Position numbers and translations under genes: made by a program
Shown here: positions 42,542 to 51,305 of the stretch, one piece after another
How positions within the stretch are numbered: the stretch's first letter is position 1
How the letters are laid out: each line of letters starts with the position of its first letter
Source: Micromonospora sp. HK10
GTDB taxonomy: Bacteria > Actinomycetota > Actinomycetes > Mycobacteriales > Micromonosporaceae
NCBI RefSeq assembly: GCF_000982955.1
Contig: NZ_KQ058794.1
Span: forward strand, 39,613 to 103,612
DNA length: 64,000 bases
Direction: 5' to 3'
The notes under the pieces: generated by a model
Told to the model about the DNA's origin: nothing
The model's database searches: none
What the model saw: only the letters and a program-made list of their open reading frames with translations

Positions 42542-45500
42542 TCACATCTGCGGTGCGTCGACGGCGATGCCCTCGAACCACGACAGGTCGGCGGCGGCGG
42601 AGCCGAGTAGCCGGAGGTTGCCCTGCGCGGTCACCGTGTACGGGTGCTCCGGGCCCAGGTCCTCCGCGCACCACTGGGCGGTCTCCCGGCCGAGTTCGCG
42701 CGCCCGCCCGCTGTCGCCGAGGGACGCCAGGTGGGCGGCCTGGTTCACCATCGCGGCCAGCACCCACGGGTGGGTCGGGCCGGACAGCGTCGCGCGCAAC
42801 CCGTGCCACGCCCGTTCCCCCTGCTTCCGGGCCTCCTCGGGGTCGCCGGCGCGGCGCAGGAACAGTGCCAGGTTCATCCGGCACAGCTCGGTGAACGGAT
42901 GGTCCGGCCCGAAGGCGGTCGAGGTGAGATAGCGGCTGAGCACGTCCCGGGCGATGCGGACGGCCTCGGGCGGGGTGCCGGTCCGGTGGTGGTCCGCGGC
43001 CAGGGCCATCCGGCAGCCCCAGGTGTCCGGGTGCTCCCGGCCGAGCAGCCGGTCGAAGGCAAGGACCAGGTCGGCGTTGGTGGCCATGGCCTCCCGCGGG
43101 CTACCGGCGGCGCGCAGGGTCACCGCGAGACTGCGCGTCACCCGCAGCGCCACCCGGTGCTCCCGCCACCGCCCGCCGAGTGCCCGGTTGACCCAGCCGT
43201 GCGCCAGCCGCAGCGTCTCCAGTGCCGCCTCCACGCTGCCGACCTCGCGCTGGTAGGTGCCGAGGCTCTCGGCGGTCCACCAGGTCCTCGGGTTGGCGTC
43301 GCCGAGCAGCCGCCGGCGCCGGGCCAGGAGATCGGACTGGATGAGCATCGCGGTGTGCGGGTAGCCGTCCAGGTAGGACGAGAGCGCCAGGTTGTGCCCG
43401 GCCATCAGGGTGTGCGCGTGGTCGCCGCCGAGGATCCGGTCGAACCCGTGGTACGCGATGCTGTCGTGCTGCTCGGCCTCGTCGTAGCGGCCGAGCGCGC
43501 GCAGGTCACCGGCGAGCCCTCGGGTGGTGACCAGCGTGCGCAGGTGGTCCACCCCCTGCGCGTCGGCCTGCTGCAACCGCACGGTCTCGTCGACCGACCG
43601 GGCCCCGGTGTAGTCACCCTCGGCCCGCAGGATGTTGGCCCGTTCCACCTCCAGCCAGAGCAGCGTCGGATCGTCGGGCGGGACGACCGTCCGCCACCGG
43701 GTCAGCGCCTCGTCGGCGATCCGCAGCGCCGCCTTGGCGATGCTCCCGACCTGCTGCAACTGCATGAACCGCACCTGCCGGGCCACCCACCGGCGCACCT
43801 CCACGTCGGTGGCGGCCACCGCGCCGCTGGGCTCGAGGTGGTGCCGCAGCTCCTCCAGGCGTTCCCGGTGCTCCTGGTCCTCGTCCTCGAGGATGCCGGG
43901 GGCGAACCGGGCCAGGGCGAGCTGCACCTGGCGCTGGCGGGTCTCGCGTTCGGCGTCGGGCATGCTCCGCCCGATCACGTGCTGCAACGGGGGGCTGAGC
44001 CGGAGCAGGCCGCGCGGTCCCCAGGTGAGGTCGAAGACGCCGTACCGCACCCCGGTCCAGAGCACCCGGTCGAACTCGATGGGGTCGGCCAGCAGCGGGG
44101 CGGCGTCCGCCCCGGCGGCCTCGACCAGCGCCGCCACCATCGGGCTGCTGCGCAACAGCTTGAGGCTGATCCGGTCGCCGGAGAGGTGGACGCAGAGTTC
44201 GGCCAGCCGGGCGGTCAGACCACCGACCGGGATGTGGTCGAGGGTGGTGGCGACCACCTCCCACAGCCGCCACAACCCGCCCCGGCGCTGCCCCGCGCCG
44301 GCCGGCTCGGTGATCCGTTCCAGCAGCAGCTGGGCCATGGCGGCGACGGTGGCGGTGGGCTCCGCGGGCGCCTGGCGGTTGACCAGGTGGACCTGCTCGC
44401 GCAGCCAGGCGCCGGCCAGCCGCAGCGGCAGCGGGAAGTGGTCGACGGCGGCGGCGATGGCGCGGGCGTGCGGGACCGCCAGGTCCGGTACGAACTCGTG
44501 CAGGAGGGAGACGGCCTCGTCCGGGCTGAGCCGGCCGACCACGACCTCGCTGTCGGTCGACGCCAGGACGCCGGGTCGGGCGACCAGCACCACGTGCCCG
44601 CCCGGCCCGGCCGGCACCAGGTCGTCGAGCTGATCGAGATCGCGGACGTCGTCGTAGACGAGCAGGTACGGACGGCCGAACGCCGGCCGGCCGAGCAGCT
44701 CGACCACCTCGCGGGCGCCGAGGCGCTTCTCCTCCTCGGCGGCCGCCCCGCCACGGGCCGGCGGCACCCGACCGTCGATCAACCCTTCCCGGCGTAACGC
44801 CTCGCCGAGGCGGCGCAGGGCCCGGCCCGCCGACTCCCGGCTCTCGGCCGGGACCCACCAGACCACGTCGTAGTCGCCACCGAAGCGGACGGCGAACTCC
44901 CGGGCCAGCGCGGCCTTGCCGATGCTCACCGGCCCGGTCAGGGCTGCCGGCGCCTCGGGGTGGGCGAGGAGCACGTCACGCAGACGCTCCAGGGTGGCCC
45001 CCCGGCCGCCGAACCCGGTGACCCGGGCCGGCAGGTCGACCACCCGCGGGACCGCCGGGACGCCCGCGCCGCCGGGGAAGCGGGGACGGAACCGGTCGGT
45101 GGCGGCGTCGGACCGGGTACGCATCCCGAGGTGGGTGAGGAGGCGACCCCGCGCGTCCGCCTCGTCGGCGTCGGTGAGGTCGACCACGTAGAGGTTCCCC
45201 GCCCGGGCGCCGTAGTCGCCGTCGTCGACCTGGAGTTGCAGGATGCTCGGCCGGCACGACCGCGGCGACGCGTCGGCTCCGGCCCCCGGCCCCGATCCGG
45301 CCGCGGCGGGTCCGGCGTCGCCGTCCGCGACCGCCGGGCGCTCCGGCGCCCCGACCGGCCCGGCCCCGGCGTCGGGCAGCGGGCAGAGCAGCGCCTCGAC
45401 CCGCGCCTCGCGCAGGGGGCGGTGGCCGACGACGACGACCTGATCGGCGTCGGTGAGCGCGCCCGGCTCGTCCGGCAGGTCCCGGGTCCGGGCCCCGGCG

Positions 45501-46480
45501 CGGCTCAGTGCCTCGCGCAACCAGTCCGCCCAGCGGCGGTCGGCCGGATCGTAGGCGAGGTGGACGGCCCCGATGCTCTCCTCACCGGAGACGTCCGCGA
45601 AGTCGGTGCGGTACCAGTGCAGCACGCCGGGGTCGACCGCCGGCGGGACCACCGGCGGTTCCCCGCCGACCAGCTCGACCACCCGGAGCAGCCCGTCCCG
45701 CACCGCGCCCTCGTCCAGCAGGATCGCCAGGTGCTCGTGGTACGCGTGCTGCGGGATCTCCACCACCGTCGGGGCCGCCCGGCCGGCCGCGCCCGACTCG
45801 TCAAGGCGGGCGAAGGCGTCGTGGATCGTCGTCACGTGCCGGCTCGCCTCCGGCTGGTCGTGGGCGATCTGGGTGGCCACCGCCACCAGCCGCAGCTCCG
45901 CCGGGCCTTCGCTGCCCAACCGTCCGACCACCCGGGTGGCTTCCCGGACCGACTGGGGAGCCGGCCGGAAGCAGACCACCACCACATCGCAGAGGTACGC
46001 GAGACCGACCCGGCTCAGCGCCGGGGACTGGGCCGGGCAGTCCAGCAGCACGTGGTCGTACCCGGTCGCCGCGAGCTGCTTGCGCAGCCGGTCGCCGGTC
46101 ACCGCGTTGCCGAGCAGGTCGGTGAACCTCGCCTGGTCGTCCAGCCCGGCGGTGACCACGTCCACGTACCCGCCGTCGGCCTGGCGGGGGGTGACGTACC
46201 GGTCGACCTCGGGCGAGCTGCCGGGCCGGTGCACCAGGTCGATGGCCGCCTCCAGCGCGGCGTCGGGCTCCAACCGGGCGACCCGGGGTGGGAAGTGCGC
46301 CGGTACCGAGGGCCGGTTCGTCGCCCAGTCCAGGACGAGCACCCGGCGACCCGCGGCGGCCAGCGCCCAGGCGGCGTTCGCGACGGTGCTGGTCTGCCCG
46401 GACCGGCCGCCGGGGGAGCTGAACCCGACGATCCGGGGGTGCGGGATCGGTGCGGTGTCCACCCGCGTCGCTGCGGTCAT
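42542..46480 (-). CDS. fxsT: FxSxx-COOH system TPR protein with ParA-like and TIR-like regions
   Basis: In this 1312-residue protein the N-terminus (1-275) resembles ParA/MinD. Its P-loop reads SPGGRSGQTSTV, with Gln where Lys should be. Residues about 298-440 resemble a TIR domain (VHLAYDPADRRWADWLREAL). An NB-ARC-like ATPase follows, with GPVSIGKAALAREFAV near 515 (the Ser/Thr after Lys is Ala) and LVYDDVRDLDQLDDLV near 613. The last 380 residues are tetratricopeptide repeats. This matches the FxsT proteins that accompany FxSxx-COOH peptides, but with a ParA-like fusion. It may be a STAND-type sensor. It lies just downstream of the precursor gene. Confidence 0.88.
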   Translation of the reverse strand: MTAATRVDTAPIPHPRIVGFSSPGGRSGQTSTVANAAWALAAAGRRVLVLDWATNRPSVPAHFPPRVARLEPDAALEAAIDLVHRPGSSPEVDRYVTPRQADGGYVDVVTAGLDDQARFTDLLGNAVTGDRLRKQLAATGYDHVLLDCPAQSPALSRVGLAYLCDVVVVCFRPAPQSVREATRVVGRLGSEGPAELRLVAVATQIAHDQPEASRHVTTIHDAFARLDESGAAGRAAPTVVEIPQHAYHEHLAILLDEGAVRDGLLRVVELVGGEPPVVPPAVDPGVLHWYRTDFADVSGEESIGAVHLAYDPADRRWADWLREALSRAGARTRDLPDEPGALTDADQVVVVGHRPLREARVEALLCPLPDAGAGPVGAPERPAVADGDAGPAAAGSGPGAGADASPRSCRPSILQLQVDDGDYGARAGNLYVVDLTDADEADARGRLLTHLGMRTRSDAATDRFRPRFPGGAGVPAVPRVVDLPARVTGFGGRGATLERLRDVLLAHPEAPAALTGPVSIGKAALAREFAVRFGGDYDVVWWVPAESRESAGRALRRLGEALRREGLIDGRVPPARGGAAAEEEKRLGAREVVELLGRPAFGRPYLLVYDDVRDLDQLDDLVPAGPGGHVVLVARPGVLASTDSEVVVGRLSPDEAVSLLHEFVPDLAVPHARAIAAAVDHFPLPLRLAGAWLREQVHLVNRQAPAEPTATVAAMAQLLLERITEPAGAGQRRGGLWRLWEVVATTLDHIPVGGLTARLAELCVHLSGDRISLKLLRSSPMVAALVEAAGADAAPLLADPIEFDRVLWTGVRYGVFDLTWGPRGLLRLSPPLQHVIGRSMPDAERETRQRQVQLALARFAPGILEDEDQEHRERLEELRHHLEPSGAVAATDVEVRRWVARQVRFMQLQQVGSIAKAALRIADEALTRWRTVVPPDDPTLLWLEVERANILRAEGDYTGARSVDETVRLQQADAQGVDHLRTLVTTRGLAGDLRALGRYDEAEQHDSIAYHGFDRILGGDHAHTLMAGHNLALSSYLDGYPHTAMLIQSDLLARRRRLLGDANPRTWWTAESLGTYQREVGSVEAALETLRLAHGWVNRALGGRWREHRVALRVTRSLAVTLRAAGSPREAMATNADLVLAFDRLLGREHPDTWGCRMALAADHHRTGTPPEAVRIARDVLSRYLTSTAFGPDHPFTELCRMNLALFLRRAGDPEEARKQGERAWHGLRATLSGPTHPWVLAAMVNQAAHLASLGDSGRARELGRETAQWCAEDLGPEHPYTVTAQGNLRLLGSAAADLSWFEGIAVDAPQM

Positions 46481-46565
46481 CGCCGCTCCAAGTCTGTCGA
46501 TCGGGGAGGGGGCAGAGCTGTCGTCCGGCCGGTGGGGGGAGCCGGGGCCGGGCGCCGGACGGGAA

Positions 46566-46748
46566 TCAGTTGTCCGGACTGAGTGCGCTCATGAATCCGA
46601 GATACGAATCGGGTTGGTCGGCGAGTTCGTCGCCCAGGCGGCGCAGCGCCAGCTCGAACACGGTCGCCGGTAATTCCGGGATCGCGCGCAGATCGATCCT
46701 GGTCAGGTCGATGACCATCGTCTCCCGGTCGGTGTGGTCCTGGCTCAT
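46566..46748 (-). CDS. fxsA: FxSxx-COOH RiPP precursor peptide
   Basis: This 60-residue precursor has an acidic helical leader VIDLTRIDLRAIPELP and a C-terminal core YLGFMSALSPDN. Phe52, Ser54 and Leu56 form the FxSxx motif. In typical family members FxSxx is the very end, but here SPDN follows. The motif is the site of Phe crosslinking by FxsB-type radical SAM enzymes, giving a cyclophane. I chose the ATG at 46748; ATG 46718 would give 50 residues, with GGGAG only 4 nt away. FxsT lies 85 nt downstream; fxsB is divergent. Confidence 0.85.
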   Translation of the reverse strand: MSQDHTDRETMVIDLTRIDLRAIPELPATVFELALRRLGDELADQPDSYLGFMSALSPDN

Positions 46749-47207
46749 TCGCCTGTGCACCATCCGTTTCCACGTCCGCCAGTGCCGGACCCGACCACGA
46801 CCGTTCGGTCGACGCCGGAAAGGCGCCCGTCGGGGTTGATTCCATTCAAGGGCACCCCGGCGGGGAACGTCCATCCACCTCACCGTCCTACCGCCACTGT
46901 CGGGGGTGCGATACAGCGCCACCGAGGCCGCCCGGTCGGCGTACCGAGGTGCCGGACCGACACCGGATCCGCCGGTCAGCCGGCAGTTTGCCGAACGCGG
47001 AATGCGGATCGGGAAAGGCGCACCCACTGGCCGCGGCGCGGCCCGCGCCGAACTTCAGTCGGATTCGCGACTCCCCGTCGCGGCGGGCGGTGCCGGCGGT
47101 GCGGCAATTGCCGGGACCCCGCCGCAACGACGATGGACTACCCTCGATGACAGGTAGGCCACTGTCCGAAACCCGACCGCCATGCCAGAGCAGCCAAGGG
47201 AGCCTCC
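46749..47207. promoter_or_regulatory. Divergent control region of the FxSxx-COOH locus
   Basis: This 459-nt spacer between precursor and maturase genes holds no gene that I can support. It is less GC-rich than its surroundings. A perfect 12-bp palindrome CGGCAATTGCCG lies at 47102-47113, about 95 nt before fxsB, and is a candidate operator. I could not assign reliable -35/-10 pairs. Confidence 0.55.
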
Positions 47208-48413
47208 TTGACCGATCCGCTCCGGCCCGCCCAGACCGATCCCCCTCCCGCCGCCGCGGCGTCGCCCGGATCCGCCCCGCTGCGGCAGTTCATTCTCAAG
47301 GTGCACGGCCGCTGCGATCTGGCCTGCGACTACTGCTACCTCTACCGGTTGGGCGAGCAGCGCTGGCGGGACCGGCCACCGGTGATGTCCCGGCACGTCG
47401 TCGACCGGACCGCGGACCGGATCGCCGAGCACGCCGAGCGGCACGGGCTGTCCGCAATCGAGCTGGTGCTGCACGGCGGTGAGCCACTGCTGGCCGGCGC
47501 CGACCGGCTGGCCTACACGGTCCGGCGGGTGCGGGCCGCGGTCGGCCCCGACGTCACGGTCCGGGTGGCCATCCAGACCAACGGCGTACGTCTGGACCGG
47601 CGCTTCCTGGACCTCTTCCGGCAGCTCGACGTCGGGGTGGGAGTGAGCGTCGACGGGGGACGCGAGCTGCACGACCGGCACCGCCGCGACCATCGGGGGC
47701 GGGGCTCCTACCGGGCGGTGAGCCGGGCCCTGGCCCTGCTGGCCGAGCCCCGGTACCGCCGGCAGTACCTGGGCCTGCTCTGCACCGTCGACCTCGACAA
47801 CGACCCGGTACGGGTCTACGAGGAGCTGCTGGCGTTCCGGCCGCCGGCGATCGACCTGCTGCTGCCGCACGGCAGCTGGTCCGGCCCGCCGCCCGGCCGC
47901 GATCCCCGGTCCGCCGACGCCCCGTACGGCCGCTGGCTGGTCGCGGTCTTCGACCGGTGGTACGACGCTCCGGCTCGGGAGACCGGCATCCGGCTGTTCG
48001 AGGAGGTCATCCGGTTGCTGTTCGGCCGGGCCTCCCGGCTGGAGGGGATCGGGTCCGGTCCGGCGGCCTCGATCGTGGTGGAGACGGACGGCGCCATCGT
48101 GGAGTCCGACCACCTCGTCGCGGTCTCCGGGCAGGGCGCCACCGGTCTCACCGTCACCACCGACGATTTCGACGCGGCGCTGCGGCTGCCGCTGGCCCGG
48201 GCCCGGCGCGGCGGCCTCGACAGCCTCTCCCCGGCCTGCCGGTCCTGTCCGGTGCTGGAGGTCTGCGGCGGCGGCCTCTTCTCGCACCGCTACCGCGCGG
48301 GCGACGGCTTCCGCAACCCCTCGGTGTACTGCCGGGACCTGCGCCACCTGATCGATCACGTGCACCACCGCCTCATCGGGGACGTCCGCAGGCTGGCCGG
48401 GTCGGCGGCATGA
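47208..48413 (+). CDS. fxsB: FxsB-type radical SAM/SPASM cyclophane maturase
   Basis: This 401-residue protein has the radical SAM cluster HGRCDLACDYCYLY (Cys36-x3-Cys40-x2-Cys43). Its SPASM domain has Cys344-x2-Cys347-x5-Cys353-GGG and Cys375. The central barrel has ELVLHGGEPLLAG and GVGVSVDGG. It should crosslink the Phe of the precursor core to a nearby residue (C-C cyclophane) by SAM radical chemistry. The start is TTG after AAGGGAG. No other start fits better before the cluster. ATGA overlap couples it to the hydroxylase gene. Confidence 0.92.
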   Translation: MTDPLRPAQTDPPPAAAASPGSAPLRQFILKVHGRCDLACDYCYLYRLGEQRWRDRPPVMSRHVVDRTADRIAEHAERHGLSAIELVLHGGEPLLAGADRLAYTVRRVRAAVGPDVTVRVAIQTNGVRLDRRFLDLFRQLDVGVGVSVDGGRELHDRHRRDHRGRGSYRAVSRALALLAEPRYRRQYLGLLCTVDLDNDPVRVYEELLAFRPPAIDLLLPHGSWSGPPPGRDPRSADAPYGRWLVAVFDRWYDAPARETGIRLFEEVIRLLFGRASRLEGIGSGPAASIVVETDGAIVESDHLVAVSGQGATGLTVTTDDFDAALRLPLARARRGGLDSLSPACRSCPVLEVCGGGLFSHRYRAGDGFRNPSVYCRDLRHLIDHVHHRLIGDVRRLAGSAA

Positions 48414-49744
48414 CCGCGGCCGGCCCTGCCCGGGCCCACCGGCTGCCCGAGGAGGCGCTGCGGGCCCTGGCGGGCGGGGGCGGCGGCCCCGAGGCGGTGC
48501 GTGCGCTGGCCGCGATCCGGTACAGCCGGGACCGGCTGCTCGCCACCGCCCTGGTCGAACTCGCCCGCCGGTCCGGGCACCCGCAGGCCGGGGCGGCCCG
48601 GCAGGCGTACCGGGCGCTCGCCGAGATCGAGCGCGTGGCCCCCGAGGCGGTCCGGTGGGTGCTGTCGTACCCCGTGGTGGGGAACTGGCTGGCCGCCACG
48701 GTGCGGGCGCTGCTGCGGCCGGCCGGGGCGCCGGTCGCGCCGTCGGCGCTCGGTCAGGTCGCGGCGGCGGCCGCCGTCCGGGCCGGGGTGACCACGCGGG
48801 TGCCCGCCGCCGGTCCGCTTCTCGTCCTGCCCTCGCTGGGCCAGGTCTGGCTGCCGGGGGACGAGCCCGTCGTCGAGGTGCGGGCGGGACCGGACGGCCC
48901 GGTCATGCGCCGGGGCGGCCACCGCGTGCCGCTGACCCGGTCCGGCGACCCACCGGACGACCCGCGGCGCCCTTGGGCCCCGCTGCACCGGATCTCCACC
49001 GGGTCGGCGCCGCTGCGGCTCGCCGTCACCCTCGACGGGCCGGGGTGGCGGTTGGCGACCGGTGACGGGCCGGATCCCCGGCTGCTGCCGCAGGTGGGAC
49101 CGGCCGAACACCGCCGGTGGCGGCGGCGGTGTTCGGCCGGGTGGGCCCTGCTCAGCCGGCACCACCAGGCCGTGGCCGGTGAGGTGGCCGCGGCGGTCCG
49201 CGTACTCGCCCCGCTGCGCGCCGCCCCGGACGGGCTGGTCAGTGGCACCTTCCGGGACGCCTTCGGGGCGGTGGCGATGTCCCTGCCGCCGGACGCCACC
49301 GCGCTGGCGGTGACCCTCGCCCACGAGGTGCAGCACGCCAAGATGGCCGCCCTGATGAGCGCCTTCCGGCTCACCGAGCCGGGCCGGGACGACCGCTTCT
49401 ACGCGCCCTGGCGGGACGATCCCCGGCCGCTCGGCGCGCTGCTGCACGGCACCTACGCACACCTCGGGGTGGCTGCGTTCTGGCGGCGGCAGCGCCGGGT
49501 GGAGGAGCACCCCGACGCGGCGTTCGCCGCGCAGGTCGCCTTCGCCCGCTGGCGGGCGGCGGCATGGGAGGCCACCGAGGCGCTGGCCCGCACCGGCCGG
49601 CTCACCGAGGCCGGGGAGTTGGTGCTCGACGGGATGCGCGGCACGCTGCAAGAGTTCCTCGCCGAGCCGGTGCCGGCCGCGGCCCGGCGCCGGGCCGACG
49701 CCCTTGCCGCCGGCCACCGGCGGCGCTCCGGCACCGCCGGCTGA
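48410..49744 (+). CDS. HExxH-type peptide hydroxylase partner of FxsB
   Basis: This 444-residue protein has VTLAHEVQHAKMAALM, with the HExxH motif at His305, Glu306 and His309, and further conserved residues in the C-terminal helical half (FYAPWRDDPRPLGALLHGTY). It matches the HEXXH-motif proteins found beside FxsB-type genes. Some of these are 2-oxoglutarate-dependent peptide beta-hydroxylases rather than proteases. A role in hydroxylating the FxsA core is inferred from context. It overlaps fxsB by 4 nt and is followed by a hairpin. Confidence 0.85.
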   Translation: MTAAGPARAHRLPEEALRALAGGGGGPEAVRALAAIRYSRDRLLATALVELARRSGHPQAGAARQAYRALAEIERVAPEAVRWVLSYPVVGNWLAATVRALLRPAGAPVAPSALGQVAAAAAVRAGVTTRVPAAGPLLVLPSLGQVWLPGDEPVVEVRAGPDGPVMRRGGHRVPLTRSGDPPDDPRRPWAPLHRISTGSAPLRLAVTLDGPGWRLATGDGPDPRLLPQVGPAEHRRWRRRCSAGWALLSRHHQAVAGEVAAAVRVLAPLRAAPDGLVSGTFRDAFGAVAMSLPPDATALAVTLAHEVQHAKMAALMSAFRLTEPGRDDRFYAPWRDDPRPLGALLHGTYAHLGVAAFWRRQRRVEEHPDAAFAAQVAFARWRAAAWEATEALARTGRLTEAGELVLDGMRGTLQEFLAEPVPAAARRRADALAAGHRRRSGTAG

Positions 49745-49748
49745 GCAC

Positions 49749-49767
49749 ACCCGCCGCCCCGGCGGGT
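49749..49767 (+). terminator. Terminator after the hydroxylase gene
   Basis: A perfect 8-bp stem (ACCCGCCG with CGGCGGGT) has a 3-nt loop and starts 4 nt after the stop. Confidence 0.6.
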
Positions 49768-49961
49768 CGGGTGGAAACCGGTCGTGCCGCCCATCGGGAG
49801 CAGCCGTGACGGACCTCCCGTTTCTCGGCCAGCAATTCCGATTCGGTACGCCGGAGCCGAGATCGAAGTCGACTGCGGCGGGCAGTTCCGCCGAATATGC
49901 CACGGCTCCCCGGCGGCCATAGACAATGTGGGCAAGGGGGAGTGGAAATGGGGTGCGGGAT

Positions 49962-51245
49962 ATGCATGTGAGACGCCGATTCAACCTTTTGGCGGTAACC
50001 ATCGCAGCCACACCGCTGGTCGTCGTCGGGTGCACGGCCGACCAGAAGTCCGCGGTGCACGGCGGGCACGCCAGGGCGGCGTCCACGCCGTCGCTGGCGG
50101 TGAGCCCGGCTGATCGGACGAAGAACGTGCCGATCAGCGCGGAGGTGGGGACCACGGTCCGGGACGGAAAGATCACCGCGGTCAAGCTGACCGACGACAA
50201 GGGCCGGGCGGTGCCCGCCGAACCCCGCGAGGACGGGACGAGCTGGGTGCCCAGCCGCCCGCTGGAGAATTCGCGGACGTACACGGCGGAGGTGACCGCG
50301 ACCGGTGATTCCGGGCGGACGACCACGCAGAAGACGACGTTCACGACAATGGCGAAACCCACCACCCGGCAGGCGGTCACCAGCGAATTGCTGTTCACCA
50401 GCAAACAGACATACGGTACGGCGATGCCGGTGGTCGTCACATTCGATCCGCCCATTCCGAAAGAGGCCAGGGCGGACGTGCAGCGCCGGTTGTTCGTGAA
50501 AACCGATCCGCCGCAGCCGGGCGCCTGGTCGTGGGAGTCCGACGGCAAGCAGGTCGAGTACCGGGCGCCCGACCACTGGAAGTCGGGCACGAAGATCAGC
50601 GTACGGAGCGCGCTGGAGGGGCTGCCGATCGGCAAGGACGCCATCGGCGACACCGACCACTCCGCGGCCTCCAAGATCGGCCGGCAGGTCAGCCTCGACA
50701 TCGACAACGCCACCAAGCAGATGTCCGTCTTCCAGGACGGCAAGCTGCTCCGCAAGATCCCGGTCAGCCTCGGCAAACCGAGCACGCCGAGTTCCAGCGG
50801 AACGATGGTGATCATGGAGAAGTTCGACCGGACCACCTTCGACACCCGGGGCGAGCCGAACGGCGGCTACGTGGTCGACGTGGACGACGCGCAGCGGCTC
50901 ACCTGGGGCGGTGAGTTCATCCACTCCGCGCCGTGGTCCGAGGGCGAACAGGGCTACACCAACACGTCGCACGGGTGCGCCAACGTGTCGGCCGCCGCGG
51001 CGGACTGGCTGATGGGCATCACGCAGGTCGGCGACCAGGTGACCGTCAAGGGCACCGAGGTGAAGCTCGACCAGGGCAACGGCTTCACCGCCTGGAACGT
51101 CAGCTGGGACGAGTTCATCAAGGGCAGCGCGTTGCCGGTGCCGGCCGGGCTGCGGCCCACGCCCAGCGCCACGACGCACCCGGGCGCGGTGGCCGGCGGC
51201 TCGTCGCCCGCCCCCGCCCCGTCGAAGAGCAACGCCGGCGGCTGA
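49962..51245 (+). CDS. Secreted L,D-transpeptidase with Ig-like domains
   Basis: This 427-residue lipoprotein has a signal peptide ending in the lipobox PLVVVGC (Cys near residue 24). Two Ig-like beta domains (about 40-230) follow, then a YkuD domain with TSHGCANVS, where His337 and Cys339 form the catalytic pair. It makes 3-3 crosslinks in peptidoglycan from tetrapeptide stems, outside the membrane. It resembles the mycobacterial Ldt layout. The C-terminus is Pro/Ser-rich. I chose the start next to the basic MHVRRR segment; ATG 49926 is an alternative. A hairpin terminator follows. Confidence 0.93.
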   Translation: MHVRRRFNLLAVTIAATPLVVVGCTADQKSAVHGGHARAASTPSLAVSPADRTKNVPISAEVGTTVRDGKITAVKLTDDKGRAVPAEPREDGTSWVPSRPLENSRTYTAEVTATGDSGRTTTQKTTFTTMAKPTTRQAVTSELLFTSKQTYGTAMPVVVTFDPPIPKEARADVQRRLFVKTDPPQPGAWSWESDGKQVEYRAPDHWKSGTKISVRSALEGLPIGKDAIGDTDHSAASKIGRQVSLDIDNATKQMSVFQDGKLLRKIPVSLGKPSTPSSSGTMVIMEKFDRTTFDTRGEPNGGYVVDVDDAQRLTWGGEFIHSAPWSEGEQGYTNTSHGCANVSAAAADWLMGITQVGDQVTVKGTEVKLDQGNGFTAWNVSWDEFIKGSALPVPAGLRPTPSATTHPGAVAGGSSPAPAPSKSNAGG

Positions 51246-51267
51246 CGACCCGGGGAGGAACGGCCAG

Positions 51268-51298
51268 GGGCCGGCCCGCCGTGACGGCGGGCCGGCCC
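51268..51298. terminator. Strong bidirectional terminator
   Basis: A perfect 14-bp stem (51268-51281 with 51285-51298) has a TGA loop between the convergent L,D-transpeptidase and SMP-30 genes. Confidence 0.85.
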
Positions 51299-51305
51299 GG
51301 GGTCG

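Noticed and set aside
46749..47207. Open frames in the spacer between fxsA and fxsB
   Set aside because: None has a ribosome site, typical codon use or a recognisable motif, so the spacer is treated as regulatory.
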